From the NCBI RefSeq assembly GCF_009882935.1, contig NZ_WTVA01000015.1, positions 1,097,209 through 1,161,208 on the forward strand: a DNA stretch of 64,000 nucleotides. Direction: 5' to 3'. The position numbers were made by a program, and so were the translations under genes. Shown here piece after piece: positions 29,300 to 38,648 of this stretch; within the stretch, counting starts at the first letter, position 1; each line of letters starts with the position of its first letter. This stretch comes from Sneathiella chungangensis (GTDB lineage Bacteria; Pseudomonadota; Alphaproteobacteria; Sneathiellales; Sneathiellaceae). Below the pieces are notes generated by a model. That model saw only the letters and a list, made by a program, of their open reading frames with translations. It was not told the DNA's origin and searched no databases.

Positions 29300-31698
29300 A
29301 ATTCACGATATCCTGGCTGAAAGAGCATCTTGACTATGATGCGCCCTTGGAGGCGCTGTCCGACCGCCTGACATCCATCGGGCTCGAGGTTGAGGGGATT
29401 ACGGATCGCGCAAAGGAACTGGCCGCGTTTCGAGTTGCCCATGTGGTTGAGGCCGTCCAGCATCCCGATGCGGACCGTTTGCGGGTCTGCAAGGTTGATA
29501 CGGGCAGCGAAGTCGTCCAGGTGGTGTGCGGGGCGCCCAACGCGCGAACGGGGATGAAGGGTGTCTTCGCGCCGTCCGGCTCCTACGTGCCGGGGACGGA
29601 TCTCTGGTTGAAACCGTCAAAAATCCGCGGTGTCGAAAGCAACGGCATGCTGGTCTCGGAGCGCGAGATGGGCATATCAGACGAACATGACGGCATTATC
29701 GAAATGCCGGAGGATACGGAAATCGGCGCGTCGTTCGCGGCGCTCGCCGGTCTGGATGATCCGGTCATTGAAATCGCCATTACGCCCAACCATCAGGATG
29801 CCCTCGGCGTTTACGGAATTGCGCGGGATCTCGCAGCGAGCGGCTTTGGCACGTTGAAACCGCTCGATACCAGTCCGATTGCCGGAAAATTCAAGAGCCC
29901 GATCGGGGTTAAGCTTAATTTCGAGAAGGTAAGCCCGCTTCCCTGCTCGAAGTTCGTCGGGCGCTATGTGCGCGGCGTCAAGAATGGTCCGAGCCCGAAA
30001 TGGCTGCAGGACAAGCTCCGTGCGATTGGTCTTCGGCCGATCTCGGCCCTGGTTGATATCACCAACTTCGTGACCTACGATCTCGCCCGCCCGCTTCATG
30101 TGTTTGACGCGGATAAAGTGAGTGGTGATATTCAGGCGCGCCTCGCGACGGCGGGTGAAAAGCTCCTGGCGCTCGATGGGGAGGAGTATGACCTCGAAAG
30201 TGATGCCTGCGTAATTGCCGATGACAAAGCGGCGCTCGGTCTTGGCGGCATCATGGGCGGAGAAACCTCAGGCTGTTCCGAAACCACACGCAATGTCTTT
30301 ATCGAGGCGGCGCTGTTTGATCCGATCAGCATCGCCACAACGGGCCGTAAGCTCGGCATTGAATCCGATGCGCGGTATCGCTTCGAGCGGGGCGTTGATC
30401 CGGCCTTCGTGGAACCGGCCATGGAAGTCGCAACGCGGCTTGTTCTTGAGCTGTGCGGCGGTGAACCGAGCGACGTGGTTGTCGCCGGAGAGGGACCGAA
30501 ATGGCAGAAATCTGTCAGCCTTCGTAAATCCCGCGTGAAGGAGCTTGGCGGGGTGAATGTGCCTGTCGCCGACATGATCACAATTCTCGACCGGCTCGGT
30601 TTTGCGCCAAAAGAGACGGGCGACGTTATCGAGACCGAGGTTCCTTCCTGGCGTATGGATGTGGATGGCGAGGCGGATCTCGTGGAGGAAATTCTTCGCA
30701 TCCATGGATATGATAATATCGACCCGGTCCCGCTTCCGACGGAGACTGTTGTCGCCAAGCCGGCGGTGAACGCAAGGCAGCGCCGGGTACGTATTGCGAA
30801 ACGGGCGCTTGCCGCCCGTGGCATGATGGAGGCTGTGACCTGGTCGTTCCTGCCGCGGGCCCATGCGGACCTGTTTGGCGGCGTGCCGGACGAAATTGTG
30901 CTCGTCAATCCGATCAGCGCGGATTTGGACGCCATGCGGCCATCGCTGCTGCCGAACCTGATTGCAGCGGCGGGACGAAACCATGCCCGAGGATTTTCCG
31001 ATCTCTCTTTGTTTGAAGTGGGTTCGGAATATCATTCCGATCAGCCGGACGGACAGATTATGGTTGCAGGCGGAATTCGCACCGGGCAAACATCATCGCG
31101 CCATTGGGCCGGCAACGGGCGCAAGTTCGATGCCTATGATGTAAAAGCCGATGCCCTCGCCATGCTCGAGGCAGTTGGCGGTCCCGCCGAGTCGGTTCAG
31201 GTCGTGACCGGCGCTCCCGACTGGTATCATCCGGGGCGTTCCGGTGTGATGCAGCTGGGCCCGAAAAACCGGCTTGCCGCGTTCGGTGAGATTCACCCGC
31301 GGGTGCTGGAGGCCATGAAAGTGAAGGGACCGATTGTCGGTTTCGAGATTTATCTCGACAACGTTCCCCTGCCGAAATCACGGGATACGGCGCGTCCACC
31401 CTTGACGATCTCGGATTATCAGGCGGTGGAACGGGATTTCGCCTTCGAAGTTGATGTTGATATTCCTGCCGAAGCCATCATTCGGGCGGTACGGGGCAGC
31501 GACAAGAAAATGATTACGGACGTATCGATTTTCGATGTCTATCAAGGGGATCGCATCGCAGCGGGCAAAAAATCGGTGGCCCTGTCGATCCGATTGCAGC
31601 CGATGGACCGGACCCTCACCGAGGATGAGATCGAGGCGGTGGCGACCAAGGTGATTGGCAGTGTCGAGAAGGCAACCGGCGGCAGCTTGCGCCACTGA
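29296..31698 (+). CDS. pheT: Phenylalanyl-tRNA synthetase beta subunit
   Basis: 800 residues: N-terminal EMAP-like tRNA-binding domain ([20 protein letters not shown]), B3/4 editing domain, B5, catalytic-like core and the C-terminal anticodon-binding FDX-ACB domain ([20 protein letters not shown]). Forms the alpha2-beta2 enzyme with PheS and edits mischarged Tyr-tRNA(Phe). Start ATG overlaps the pheS stop. Confidence 0.96.
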   Translation: MKFTISWLKEHLDYDAPLEALSDRLTSIGLEVEGITDRAKELAAFRVAHVVEAVQHPDADRLRVCKVDTGSEVVQVVCGAPNARTGMKGVFAPSGSYVPGTDLWLKPSKIRGVESNGMLVSEREMGISDEHDGIIEMPEDTEIGASFAALAGLDDPVIEIAITPNHQDALGVYGIARDLAASGFGTLKPLDTSPIAGKFKSPIGVKLNFEKVSPLPCSKFVGRYVRGVKNGPSPKWLQDKLRAIGLRPISALVDITNFVTYDLARPLHVFDADKVSGDIQARLATAGEKLLALDGEEYDLESDACVIADDKAALGLGGIMGGETSGCSETTRNVFIEAALFDPISIATTGRKLGIESDARYRFERGVDPAFVEPAMEVATRLVLELCGGEPSDVVVAGEGPKWQKSVSLRKSRVKELGGVNVPVADMITILDRLGFAPKETGDVIETEVPSWRMDVDGEADLVEEILRIHGYDNIDPVPLPTETVVAKPAVNARQRRVRIAKRALAARGMMEAVTWSFLPRAHADLFGGVPDEIVLVNPISADLDAMRPSLLPNLIAAAGRNHARGFSDLSLFEVGSEYHSDQPDGQIMVAGGIRTGQTSSRHWAGNGRKFDAYDVKADALAMLEAVGGPAESVQVVTGAPDWYHPGRSGVMQLGPKNRLAAFGEIHPRVLEAMKVKGPIVGFEIYLDNVPLPKSRDTARPPLTISDYQAVERDFAFEVDVDIPAEAIIRAVRGSDKKMITDVSIFDVYQGDRIAAGKKSVALSIRLQPMDRTLTEDEIEAVATKVIGSVEKATGGSLRH

Positions 31699-31767
31699 TA
31701 TCCTGCCAAAGTGAATAGGAGGGGAGCAGCAATTGCTCCCCTTGTTCTGTTTCTGGAGAAAAAAGAA

Positions 31768-32217
31768 ATGACCAACGACGTACCAGAAGGTTTCATAGAA
31801 TTTCCCGGCACGATGGGATTTATCGAGACAACGGGACAGCTGATGATCAAACAGCTGGACAATGATGCCTATCTCGGCCTCCGGATCGAGGCAAAACATT
31901 GCAATCCCGCGAATATCTGCCATGGTGGCATGCTGATGACCTTTGCGGATATGCAGCTGGGAATTGGCGCGCAGGCCTTGACCGGTGTGCAAAAATTTCT
32001 GCCGACGGTCCAGATGTCCTGCGATTTTGTCGCGCCGGCACCGAACGGGGCCTGGCTTGAGGGGCGGACACAGCTTATCAAACGGACCCGGTCATTGATT
32101 TTTGCGACCTGCATCCTGACGGCGGACGAAAAAACCGTCTTTAGCTGTTCAGGGATCATGAAAATTCCGTCCGACAACGGCAGCTTCTCCGATGTCGCCT
32201 TGCCGTCGAAAAAATAG
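31768..32217 (+). CDS. PaaI-type hotdog thioesterase
   Basis: 149-residue hotdog-fold protein from the ATG at 31768 (GGAGA upstream). The active-site region is NPANICHGGMLMTFADMQLG, the PaaI form (HGG...D). Hydrolyses an acyl- or aryl-CoA; the substrate is not known. Lies between pheT and lepA on the same strand. Confidence 0.85.
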   Translation: MTNDVPEGFIEFPGTMGFIETTGQLMIKQLDNDAYLGLRIEAKHCNPANICHGGMLMTFADMQLGIGAQALTGVQKFLPTVQMSCDFVAPAPNGAWLEGRTQLIKRTRSLIFATCILTADEKTVFSCSGIMKIPSDNGSFSDVALPSKK

Positions 32218-32279
32218 CAATTGAATTTGTCCATAAAGCTGTTACTTGGATGTGCAGAAAACCATTTGAAAAGCGTTAG

Positions 32280-34082
32280 ATGACAGACCTCAGTAAAATC
32301 AGGAACTTCTCGATCATTGCCCATATCGATCACGGCAAGTCGACGCTGGCCGACCGTCTTATCCAGATGTGCGGCGGCCTTGACGAGCGCGAGATGCAGC
32401 AGCAGGTTCTGGACAGCATGGACATCGAGCGTGAGCGCGGCATCACGATCAAGGCGCAGACCGTTCGGCTGCTCTATACGGCCAAGGACGGGGAAACCTA
32501 TACGCTGAACCTGATTGATACGCCCGGCCATGTGGATTTCGCCTATGAGGTGAACCGCTCCCTTTCCGCTTGCGAAGGGTCGGTCCTTGTCGTCGATGCC
32601 AGTCAGGGAGTGGAGGCGCAGACCCTCGCCAATGTCTATCAGGCCATTGAGGTCAATCATGAAATCCTGCCGGTTCTGAACAAGGTTGACTTGCCCGCCG
32701 CCGATGTTGACCGCGTGGTCGAGCAGATCGAGGAAGTGATCGGTATCGACGCAAGCGGTGCCATTCCCATTTCGGCAAAAACGGGGAAAGGCGTGGATGA
32801 GGTGCTCGAAGCGATCGTCGCCCATATTCCGCCGCCAAAAGGCGATCGCACTGCGCCGCTTCAGGCCCTGCTGATTGACAGTTGGTATGACGCCTATCTC
32901 GGGGTGGTCGTCCTGTTCCGCGTGCGGCAGGGCGTCATCAAGAAGGGCCAGAAAATCAGGATGATGGAAACAGGGGCCAGCTATCTTGTCGATCGCGTTG
33001 GCGTTTTCACGCCGAAGGGACTGGTGGTCGACGAACTGGGCCCTGGCGAAATCGGGTTCATGACGGCGGCCATCAAGCAGGTTGCGGATACCAAGGTCGG
33101 CGACACCATTACTGATGACAGAAGACCAGCGGCCACCCCGCTGCCTGGCTTCAAGCCCAACCAGCCGGTGGTTTTTTGCGGTCTTTTCCCTGTTGATAGC
33201 GCGGATTTTACGGAGTTGAAATCGAGCCTCGGCAAGCTTCGCCTCAACGACGCGAGCTTTTCGTTCGAGGCAGAAACCTCCGCCGCGCTCGGCTTCGGTT
33301 TTCGCTGCGGATTTCTTGGCCTGCTGCATCTTGAGATCATTCAGGAGCGGCTGGAGCGGGAATTCGATCTTGATCTGATCACCACCGCGCCATCGGTCGT
33401 CTATCATCTTTTCATGCGCAACGGCACGATGATAGAGATGCATAATCCGGCCGATATGCCCGATGTCATGCAGATCGACCGGATTGAGGAGCCCTGGATC
33501 AAGGCAACGATCATGGTGCCGGACGAATATCTCGGTCAGGTTCTGAAGCTTTGCGAGGACAAGCGCGGTGTACAGGCGGACCTCACCTATGCCGGCAATC
33601 GCGCGATGGTCGTCTACCGATTGCCGCTCAACGAGGTCGTGTTCGATTTCTATGACCGTCTGAAATCGGTAACCCGCGGATATGCAAGCTTCGACTATGA
33701 ACTCGACAGCTATCAGGAAAGCGATCTGGTCAAACTTTCCATTCTTGTAAACGGCGATCCCGTCGATGCGCTTGCCATGATCGTCCACAGGGACCAGGCC
33801 GAAGCGCGCGGGCGCCAGCTCTGCGAACGGCTCAAGGATCTCATCCCCCGCCAGCTGTTCAAGATCGCGCTGCAGGCGGCGATCGGCGGCAAGGTGGTGG
33901 CGCGCGAGACGATCTCGGCCCTTCGCAAGGACGTGACGGCGAAATGTTATGGCGGCGACATTACCCGCAAGAAAAAGCTTCTCGAGAAACAGAAGAAAGG
34001 CAAGAAGCGGATGCGCTCCGTCGGCAATGTCGACATCCCGCAGGAGGCCTTCCTTGCGGCTCTCAAGATGGGGGATGACTAG
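32280..34082 (+). CDS. lepA: Elongation factor 4 (LepA)
   Basis: 600-residue translational GTPase: G1 [15 protein letters not shown]2 region with RGITI, G3 DTPGHVDF, G4 NKVDLPAAD, and the LepA-specific C-terminal domain ending [10 protein letters not shown]. Helps translocation or assembly of ribosomes under stress and ionic imbalance. Convergent with a small membrane-protein gene that overlaps its last bases. Confidence 0.97.
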   Translation: MTDLSKIRNFSIIAHIDHGKSTLADRLIQMCGGLDEREMQQQVLDSMDIERERGITIKAQTVRLLYTAKDGETYTLNLIDTPGHVDFAYEVNRSLSACEGSVLVVDASQGVEAQTLANVYQAIEVNHEILPVLNKVDLPAADVDRVVEQIEEVIGIDASGAIPISAKTGKGVDEVLEAIVAHIPPPKGDRTAPLQALLIDSWYDAYLGVVVLFRVRQGVIKKGQKIRMMETGASYLVDRVGVFTPKGLVVDELGPGEIGFMTAAIKQVADTKVGDTITDDRRPAATPLPGFKPNQPVVFCGLFPVDSADFTELKSSLGKLRLNDASFSFEAETSAALGFGFRCGFLGLLHLEIIQERLEREFDLDLITTAPSVVYHLFMRNGTMIEMHNPADMPDVMQIDRIEEPWIKATIMVPDEYLGQVLKLCEDKRGVQADLTYAGNRAMVVYRLPLNEVVFDFYDRLKSVTRGYASFDYELDSYQESDLVKLSILVNGDPVDALAMIVHRDQAEARGRQLCERLKDLIPRQLFKIALQAAIGGKVVARETISALRKDVTAKCYGGDITRKKKLLEKQKKGKKRMRSVGNVDIPQEAFLAALKMGDD

Positions 34083-34396
34083 GCGGAGTAGCCGCGTCTC
34101 TCGGCTTTTCGTCTTTTTCGAAAGAGAAGAAGCAGGACAATTCCCGGCACCAGAAAGACCAGCCAGGCCGGCCACAGCAACAGGGTAACGATTACGGGAT
34201 CCCAGAGTGCCGGCCAGACGTAGCGCTGGATTACGGCCTGCACAAGATTGAGCCCCTCCGGGTTCAGGCGGAACCACAATTCTCCGGCAAGGATCGAATG
34301 CCAGGTTTCACTGTTCAGATACTGCAAAAGGTCATGTCCCAGCACCACAAAGGCGGCGCCAATCAGGGCCCAGGAAATGAGACGGCCGATAATCAC
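34079..34396 (-). CDS. Hypothetical small membrane protein
   Basis: 105 residues, GTG start. Two membrane helices, near residues 6-24 ([19 protein letters not shown]) and 66-90 ([20 protein letters not shown]), the second followed by a basic stretch [10 protein letters not shown] recognise no named family with confidence. It overlaps lepA by 4 bases on the opposite strand. Confidence 0.65.
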   Translation of the reverse strand: MIIGRLISWALIGAAFVVLGHDLLQYLNSETWHSILAGELWFRLNPEGLNLVQAVIQRYVWPALWDPVIVTLLLWPAWLVFLVPGIVLLLLFRKRRKAERRGYSA

Positions 34397-34596
34397 ATTC
34401 TTGCTTCCCGCTTGTTGAAGAACCGGCGCATGGTACGTTGAAACAGCATCGAGTTCAAAGTTTCTGTCGGCATCTCACCGCATTGTCATTGCCAGGTGAC
34501 TAAATTTACCGAAGTTGGCTTTGAACCCTTGCATTCTCGCGCCCCTCAAGTATATTCCCCGCGCGTCCCCCCGGAAATGCGGGGGACGCACCCTGC

Positions 34597-34687
34597 GGAG
34601 GGGTGGCCGAGTGGCTGAAGGCGCACGCCTGGAAAGTGTGTATACGGCGAAACCGTATCGGGGGTTCGAATCCCCCTCCCTCCGCCA
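34597..34687 (+). tRNA. tRNA-Ser (anticodon GGA)
   Basis: Long variable arm typical of tRNA-Ser; acceptor GGAGGGG/TCCCTCC, anticodon stem CACGC/GTGTG with loop CTGGAAA (anticodon GGA), T-loop TTCGAAT and an encoded CCA end. Its 3' end is duplicated at 37,878. Confidence 0.95.
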
Positions 34688-34698
34688 CCCACCCCTGA
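34671..34698 (+). repeat. 28-bp direct repeat, left copy (tRNA-Ser 3' end; candidate attL)
   Basis: The last 17 bases of the tRNA-Ser gene plus the following 11 bases recur exactly at 37878-37905. Integrases that use tRNA 3' ends leave such repeats at both borders of the inserted element. The left copy stops exactly where the IS6-family element begins, so the original repeat may have been longer. Confidence 0.75.
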
Positions 34699-35526
34699 GG
34701 CACTGTCAGAAGAAAATTGCTTGATGGTCATTTGCTCGTCGACTAGCTTCCGAGCATGACAAAACAGAACTCATTTCGTTATTTCAAGACGTCACCTGAG
34801 ATCATCCGGCTGGCGGTGATGATGTATGTCCGATTTCCGCTTTCACTTCGCAATGTTGAAGACCTTCTTCATGAGCGCGGTATCGACATTTGCCATGAGA
34901 CTGTACGCTATTGGTGGAACCGGTTTGGTCCACTGTTTGCGCGCGAGATCCGGAAGAAACGTAATTTTCCTTCCCAGTATTATTCCAACTGGCGATGGCA
35001 TTTGGACGAAATATTTGTGAAGATCAATGGTGAAACACATTACCTGTGGCGTGCGGTTGATCATGAAGGAGAAGTCCTGGAAGTCTATGTTTCTAAACGC
35101 CGCGATCGCAAGGCAGCCTTGGTGTTCCTTAAAAAACTTATGAAGCGGCATGGAAAACCAAATGAAATAGTAACGGATAGATTACGGTCATATCGTGCCG
35201 CAATGAAGACCATCGGAAATGCTGAGGTTCAAGAGGCTGGCCGATGGAAGAACAATCGCTGCGAAAATTCCCACCTCCCATTTCGACGACGAGAGCAGGC
35301 GATGCTGAAATTCAGGCGCCGGCGAAGTTTGCAGAAATTCGTCTCAATCCATGCATCCGTCCACAACCACTTCAACCATGAGCGCCACCTAAACAACAGA
35401 GAAACGTTCAAGCTTCAACGAAATGCCGCACTGGTCGAGTGGCAGCAACTTAGTGCGGCATAGTAGTGGCACCTTATCGTCAATTTACGCCAAACGGAGA
35501 CGACGTCGCATTCGTCTGACAGCACC
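34699..35526 (+). mobile_element. IS6-family insertion sequence (complete)
   Basis: 828 bp. Left end GGCACTGTCAGAAGAAA and right end, read inward on the other strand, GGTGCTGTCAGACGAAT, form imperfect terminal repeats of the IS6/IS26 type around one transposase. Eight-base flanks (acccctga and tgttcgat) do not match, so no target duplication is left, as expected after IS6-mediated deletion or recombination. Confidence 0.9.
34756..35463 (+). CDS. IS6-family transposase
   Basis: 235-residue DDE transposase. N-terminal helix-turn-helix (SLRNVEDLLHERGIDICHET) and the catalytic triad in WHLDEIF, VTDRLRSY and a C-terminal HLPFRRREQ glutamate. Length is standard for the IS6 family and the frame is intact, so it may be active. 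Closely related to the copies at 43.2 kb (fragment) and 63.4 kb. Confidence 0.95.
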   Translation: MTKQNSFRYFKTSPEIIRLAVMMYVRFPLSLRNVEDLLHERGIDICHETVRYWWNRFGPLFAREIRKKRNFPSQYYSNWRWHLDEIFVKINGETHYLWRAVDHEGEVLEVYVSKRRDRKAALVFLKKLMKRHGKPNEIVTDRLRSYRAAMKTIGNAEVQEAGRWKNNRCENSHLPFRRREQAMLKFRRRRSLQKFVSIHASVHNHFNHERHLNNRETFKLQRNAALVEWQQLSAA

Positions 35527-35728
35527 TGTTCGATTGTTACTCCATGTGGAATCTTTGCGTGTGGGTTGAAGTGCTTAATGTTTACAGCTTGTGGATCGCA
35601 CGCATTTTTTTCTAGCTCGATTGCATTCATATATGTGGCTCTACGCTCTTTAAAGTTGCTTAGTAGTTTACAACTTGGTGAAGGGATGGTTGTATAATGA
35701 AAATCTAAAATTGATTGGTGGGGGTATT

Positions 35729-37441
35729 ATGCAGGGTCAAATATGCTTTTACAATGACGAAAGAGGTTTTGGGTTTATTAAAACAAACCATGAGCAAGAT
35801 TGCTATTTTCATATTGAATCTGTGGAAAATAATGAAGAGAAGATTGCGGTTGGTTCTTTAGTCGAATTTGATGAGAGAATTTTTTCGGGAAGAAAAAGAG
35901 CAACCCGAGTAAAGATTCTACCCTCTACTTCTAAACAACGAAGCTCAACTGATGGCTCAAAGAAATTTTTTAAAACAGCAGATTACGCGGGCGAATTCTT
36001 AGTGTTATCAAGTAATGAAATTGACCAAACCCTCATAGAAATATCGAACTGGAAGTTGGAAGCTAAATTAGAGGATACAATAAGATATTTTCTTCCAATG
36101 CCAGAAGTTGGGGAAATACTGCGAGGCAGACGTTCCTATGTAATCGGACGGAAGGGGACTGGAAAATCTGCAATTGTTTCTCATTTGTATGATATCTCTG
36201 ATAAGGAAATTTATACAGAAAAGCTTAGCTTCAAGAATTTTCCTTTCAACGATTTATATGATTTAAACGACTCCCATTTTACGAAACCTAATCAGTACAT
36301 CACTCTATGGAAATATATAATTTATTCTTCAATTGTTCAGATGATGGGCACTTCGAAGGGAATTGACAAAAAAATTAGAAAAAAAATACACAAGGTATAT
36401 CCGGAACGAGACGTGTCTGATCTGAAAGGTTTATTGAGAAAATGGACATCCGGAGATTTTTCGATAAGTGTTTTGGGGCATGGTTTTTCATTCGCGAATT
36501 GGTTTTCCAAAAAAGTTGAAAGTTCTTGGATGGAAAGAGTTGATCGTTTGGAAGGGTTTGTCGCAGAAAACTGTGACGAAGCCACTTATTTAGTTCTCTT
36601 TGACGAACTAGATGAAGATTATAAGGAAATGATGACTCAATTTATTAACGGTGGATATATTCATCTACTAACAAGTTTATTCAAGGCTGTTCAAGACATC
36701 AGAAGTGTTATGGGAAAATACTCAAAAAATATTTACCCAGTAATTTTTCTTAGAGACGATATTTATGACTTAATAACGGACGCTGATAAAACCAAATGGC
36801 TGGATTTAACAACTCGTTTGGATTGGACAATTCCAGAAATACAGAAACTATTAAAATACAGAATAGAAAAAGCAGCGAATACGCAAGGCTTAGGTTTCAA
36901 TCCAGTATGGCATTCTATCTTTGATGTTAAATCTGTACCCTACGCAAATAGGAAAAAAAGCCTGCATTCTTTTGACTACATTACACGGAGCACTCAAGGT
37001 AGACCTAGAGACTTCATTCACTACCTCCAAGTTTGTGCGGAAAGCCAACTTGAGAACGGCGGCGGTAAAATTAGCGCAAAAACTATATTGAGCGCGGACA
37101 AAGCTTATTCGAACTATCTAAAAAGTGAATTGATTGATGAAATCCATGGAGTAATTCCAGATATCAACACAATACTAAGAATATTCACTCAAATACGGAA
37201 ATGGATTCTTACGATTGATGAATTTCGAAGAATATATAGGGACTATGTGGACCGGCAAATAATAGAAACTAAGGATCCAGATTTTGTTTTACAAACTCTG
37301 TTCTATTTTTCAGTCATTGGAAACGTATCGAGACAGCGAAATTATCATATATTCCGGCACGAACATTCAGAAGCTGTACTGAATTTCCATGAGAATATTG
37401 TGATACATAGAGGGCTGATGAAATCACTTCAAATAATATGA
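35729..37441 (+). CDS. Cold-shock-domain/P-loop ATPase fusion (candidate defence gene)
   Basis: 570 residues from ATG 35729 (GGTGGGGG upstream). Residues 1-64 form a cold-shock domain: RNP1-like GFGFIK (13-18) and RNP2-like CYFHI (25-29). A linker leads to a P-loop NTPase with Walker A GRKGTGKS (140-147) and Walker B YLVLFDELDED (287-297), then a helical C-terminal half with FLRDDIYDLIT. The ATPase resembles the Sll1717-type P-loop ATPases, but that family call is from memory. The gene is clearly AT-rich compared with its surroundings and is the only full gene, besides the transposase, between the tRNA-Ser repeats. A role in nucleic-acid sensing or phage defence is inference. Confidence 0.8.
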   Translation: MQGQICFYNDERGFGFIKTNHEQDCYFHIESVENNEEKIAVGSLVEFDERIFSGRKRATRVKILPSTSKQRSSTDGSKKFFKTADYAGEFLVLSSNEIDQTLIEISNWKLEAKLEDTIRYFLPMPEVGEILRGRRSYVIGRKGTGKSAIVSHLYDISDKEIYTEKLSFKNFPFNDLYDLNDSHFTKPNQYITLWKYIIYSSIVQMMGTSKGIDKKIRKKIHKVYPERDVSDLKGLLRKWTSGDFSISVLGHGFSFANWFSKKVESSWMERVDRLEGFVAENCDEATYLVLFDELDEDYKEMMTQFINGGYIHLLTSLFKAVQDIRSVMGKYSKNIYPVIFLRDDIYDLITDADKTKWLDLTTRLDWTIPEIQKLLKYRIEKAANTQGLGFNPVWHSIFDVKSVPYANRKKSLHSFDYITRSTQGRPRDFIHYLQVCAESQLENGGGKISAKTILSADKAYSNYLKSELIDEIHGVIPDINTILRIFTQIRKWILTIDEFRRIYRDYVDRQIIETKDPDFVLQTLFYFSVIGNVSRQRNYHIFRHEHSEAVLNFHENIVIHRGLMKSLQII

Positions 37442-37877
37442 TGCTATTGCAGATAGTAAAAAAATATGAAGATCCCCCCCCCACCTAATTAAAACGAGAA
37501 CCCAAGAGGAAAAGGCTTTTTTGTTTACGCCCCAAACACCCGATAAGGTGGGGTCCAACGACGGTTTATCTGGTTTGTTAAGGATAGGTCAGTTGTTAAA
37601 CTAAACGGTGCCACGAACGCTCTTACTCCTGAACTTCCCTTTCCACGAAATGCGCTGCCAGAGCTGTGGCGGGAAACCGGCTTCAAAGATAATGAAGTGA
37701 CAAGTGCGGGGATAAACCTAGTGTTTAAGTAAGTAGTATAGGTAAACCATAGCCATTTGCAATCAATTGCAATTTCACGGGACTGGTACAGAAAACTGGT
37801 ACAGGATCAAGTGATGCAAGGAGGCAGTGTAGCTCTAACCCCTTGATATAATTACATCGGAAAAACGCGGCGGTTTC
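37442..37877. other. Remnant stretch inside the tRNA-Ser island
   Basis: No complete gene. An open stretch of about 60 codons without a start codon ends in a stop near 37,732 (product part LPELWRETGFKDNEVTSAG); I cannot assign it, and it may be a decayed gene end. Near the right border are tandem CTGGTACAG repeats (37783-37791 and 37796-37804, 13 bases apart) and the pair TTGCAAT/ATTGCAAT just before, which could be arm or excisionase sites of a lost integrase. Confidence 0.45.
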
Positions 37878-37905
37878 TCCCCCTCCCTCCGCCACCCACC
37901 CCTGA
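37878..37905 (+). repeat. 28-bp direct repeat, right copy (candidate attR)
   Basis: Exact second copy of bases 34671-34698, without the rest of the tRNA gene. Marks the right border of a 3.2-kb element. No integrase gene is found between the repeats, so the IS6 copy probably removed it. Confidence 0.75.
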
Positions 37906-37944
37906 TAATTCGTCTCTGTTCTTGCCTGGCGTCGTAACCGCCCA

Positions 37945-38283
37945 TAACAGGGCGATATTTCGCCGCCATTCCCTTTCCAGGCATCGTCTCCGAACCGTCA
38001 GATACCGGTTTTGTGGTGCCCATCTGCCCGCTGGTCTCTGGCCGCCTGATGGTAGGGTGAGTTTTATAAGAACAGGCCGTTAACAGGGAATTTTTGATAA
38101 AAACGGCCGTTAACAGGGTAAAATCAGAGTTCCTTCGCGTAAAAGAAAATATTTTATGGCGTAAAAACAGTAGTTTAGAGATCATTTCCGCCACTTTCCT
38201 GTTATTGGCCATAACAGGGTGATTTTAGGCCATAACAGGCCCTGTTATTGCGATTAACAGGGCGTTTTAAGCCTGTTAACAGG
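37945..38283. repeat. Array of TAACAGG/CCTGTTA motifs
   Basis: About ten copies in 340 bases, in both orientations: TAACAGG at 37945, 38081, 38111, 38212, 38233, 38255 and 38277; CCTGTTA at 38198, 38241 and 38272. Some pair into palindromes (CCTGTTAACAGG at 38272; TAACAGGCCCTGTTA at 38233). The stretch has no gene. Iterons of a replication origin, or operator sites for a regulator of the recombinase module downstream, are the two main readings. Confidence 0.7.
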
Positions 38284-38321
38284 TGAATTAAGGAATTTTC
38301 CGTCAGGCGCTTGATCTGCCC

Positions 38322-38645
38322 TCAATCCGTGCTTTCAATCCCGAACTTGCGCCGCTGATCGGACCAGAGGAGCGGGATATTTTCCTTCATCAGAAGGGCC
38401 AGTGTCAGATGGTCGGGCTGCCGCCCGTCGAGAATGATTTTCTGGATATCGGGTGCGAGAAACGCAAGACGCACCAGATTGCGTTTCCAGGGGGAGGTGG
38501 GGGCTGCCTGCAGGACGGGCCCTTTTCCTGAATCCCGATCCAGCATCGAATGCGCACTGCGCAGGGCTCTGATCAAAGATGCGTCCGGCTGCGGCGTGTT
38601 TCTGTCGCCGGCAAGGATGTCGGTCTTTCCGCCCCGCGTCTGCAT
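38322..38645 (-). CDS. Small protein of the recombinase module
   Basis: 107 residues. The segment WKRNLVRLAFLAPDIQKIIL followed by DGRQPDHLTL resembles the last part of the small helix-turn-helix proteins found beside this type of serine recombinase in alphaproteobacteria (family members have a HTH then ...LAFLSP...I..G.QP..LT). The HTH itself appears to be missing or replaced, so it may be a shortened version. It lies 3 bases downstream of the recombinase on the same strand. Confidence 0.6.
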   Translation of the reverse strand: MQTRGGKTDILAGDRNTPQPDASLIRALRSAHSMLDRDSGKGPVLQAAPTSPWKRNLVRLAFLAPDIQKIILDGRQPDHLTLALLMKENIPLLWSDQRRKFGIESTD

Positions 38646-38648
38646 CCG

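Noticed and set aside
31869..34277. An 802-codon open frame on the minus strand opposite the thioesterase and lepA
   Set aside because: It is the mirror of lepA codon use in GC-rich DNA; the plus strand codes for an undoubted LepA, and the opposite product has no recognisable domain.
34699..35526. Target-site duplication around the IS6 copy
   Set aside because: The eight bases on each side differ (acccctga and tgttcgat); none of the other IS6 ends in the window matches either.
37835..38212. A 125-codon minus-strand frame across the right tRNA repeat and the motif array
   Set aside because: Composed of the repeat and motif array, low-complexity product with no protein-like character.
37945..38283. 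CRISPR array
   Set aside because: Motifs are only 7 bp, in both orientations and irregularly spaced; no repeats of 24-40 bp with spacers and no cas genes.
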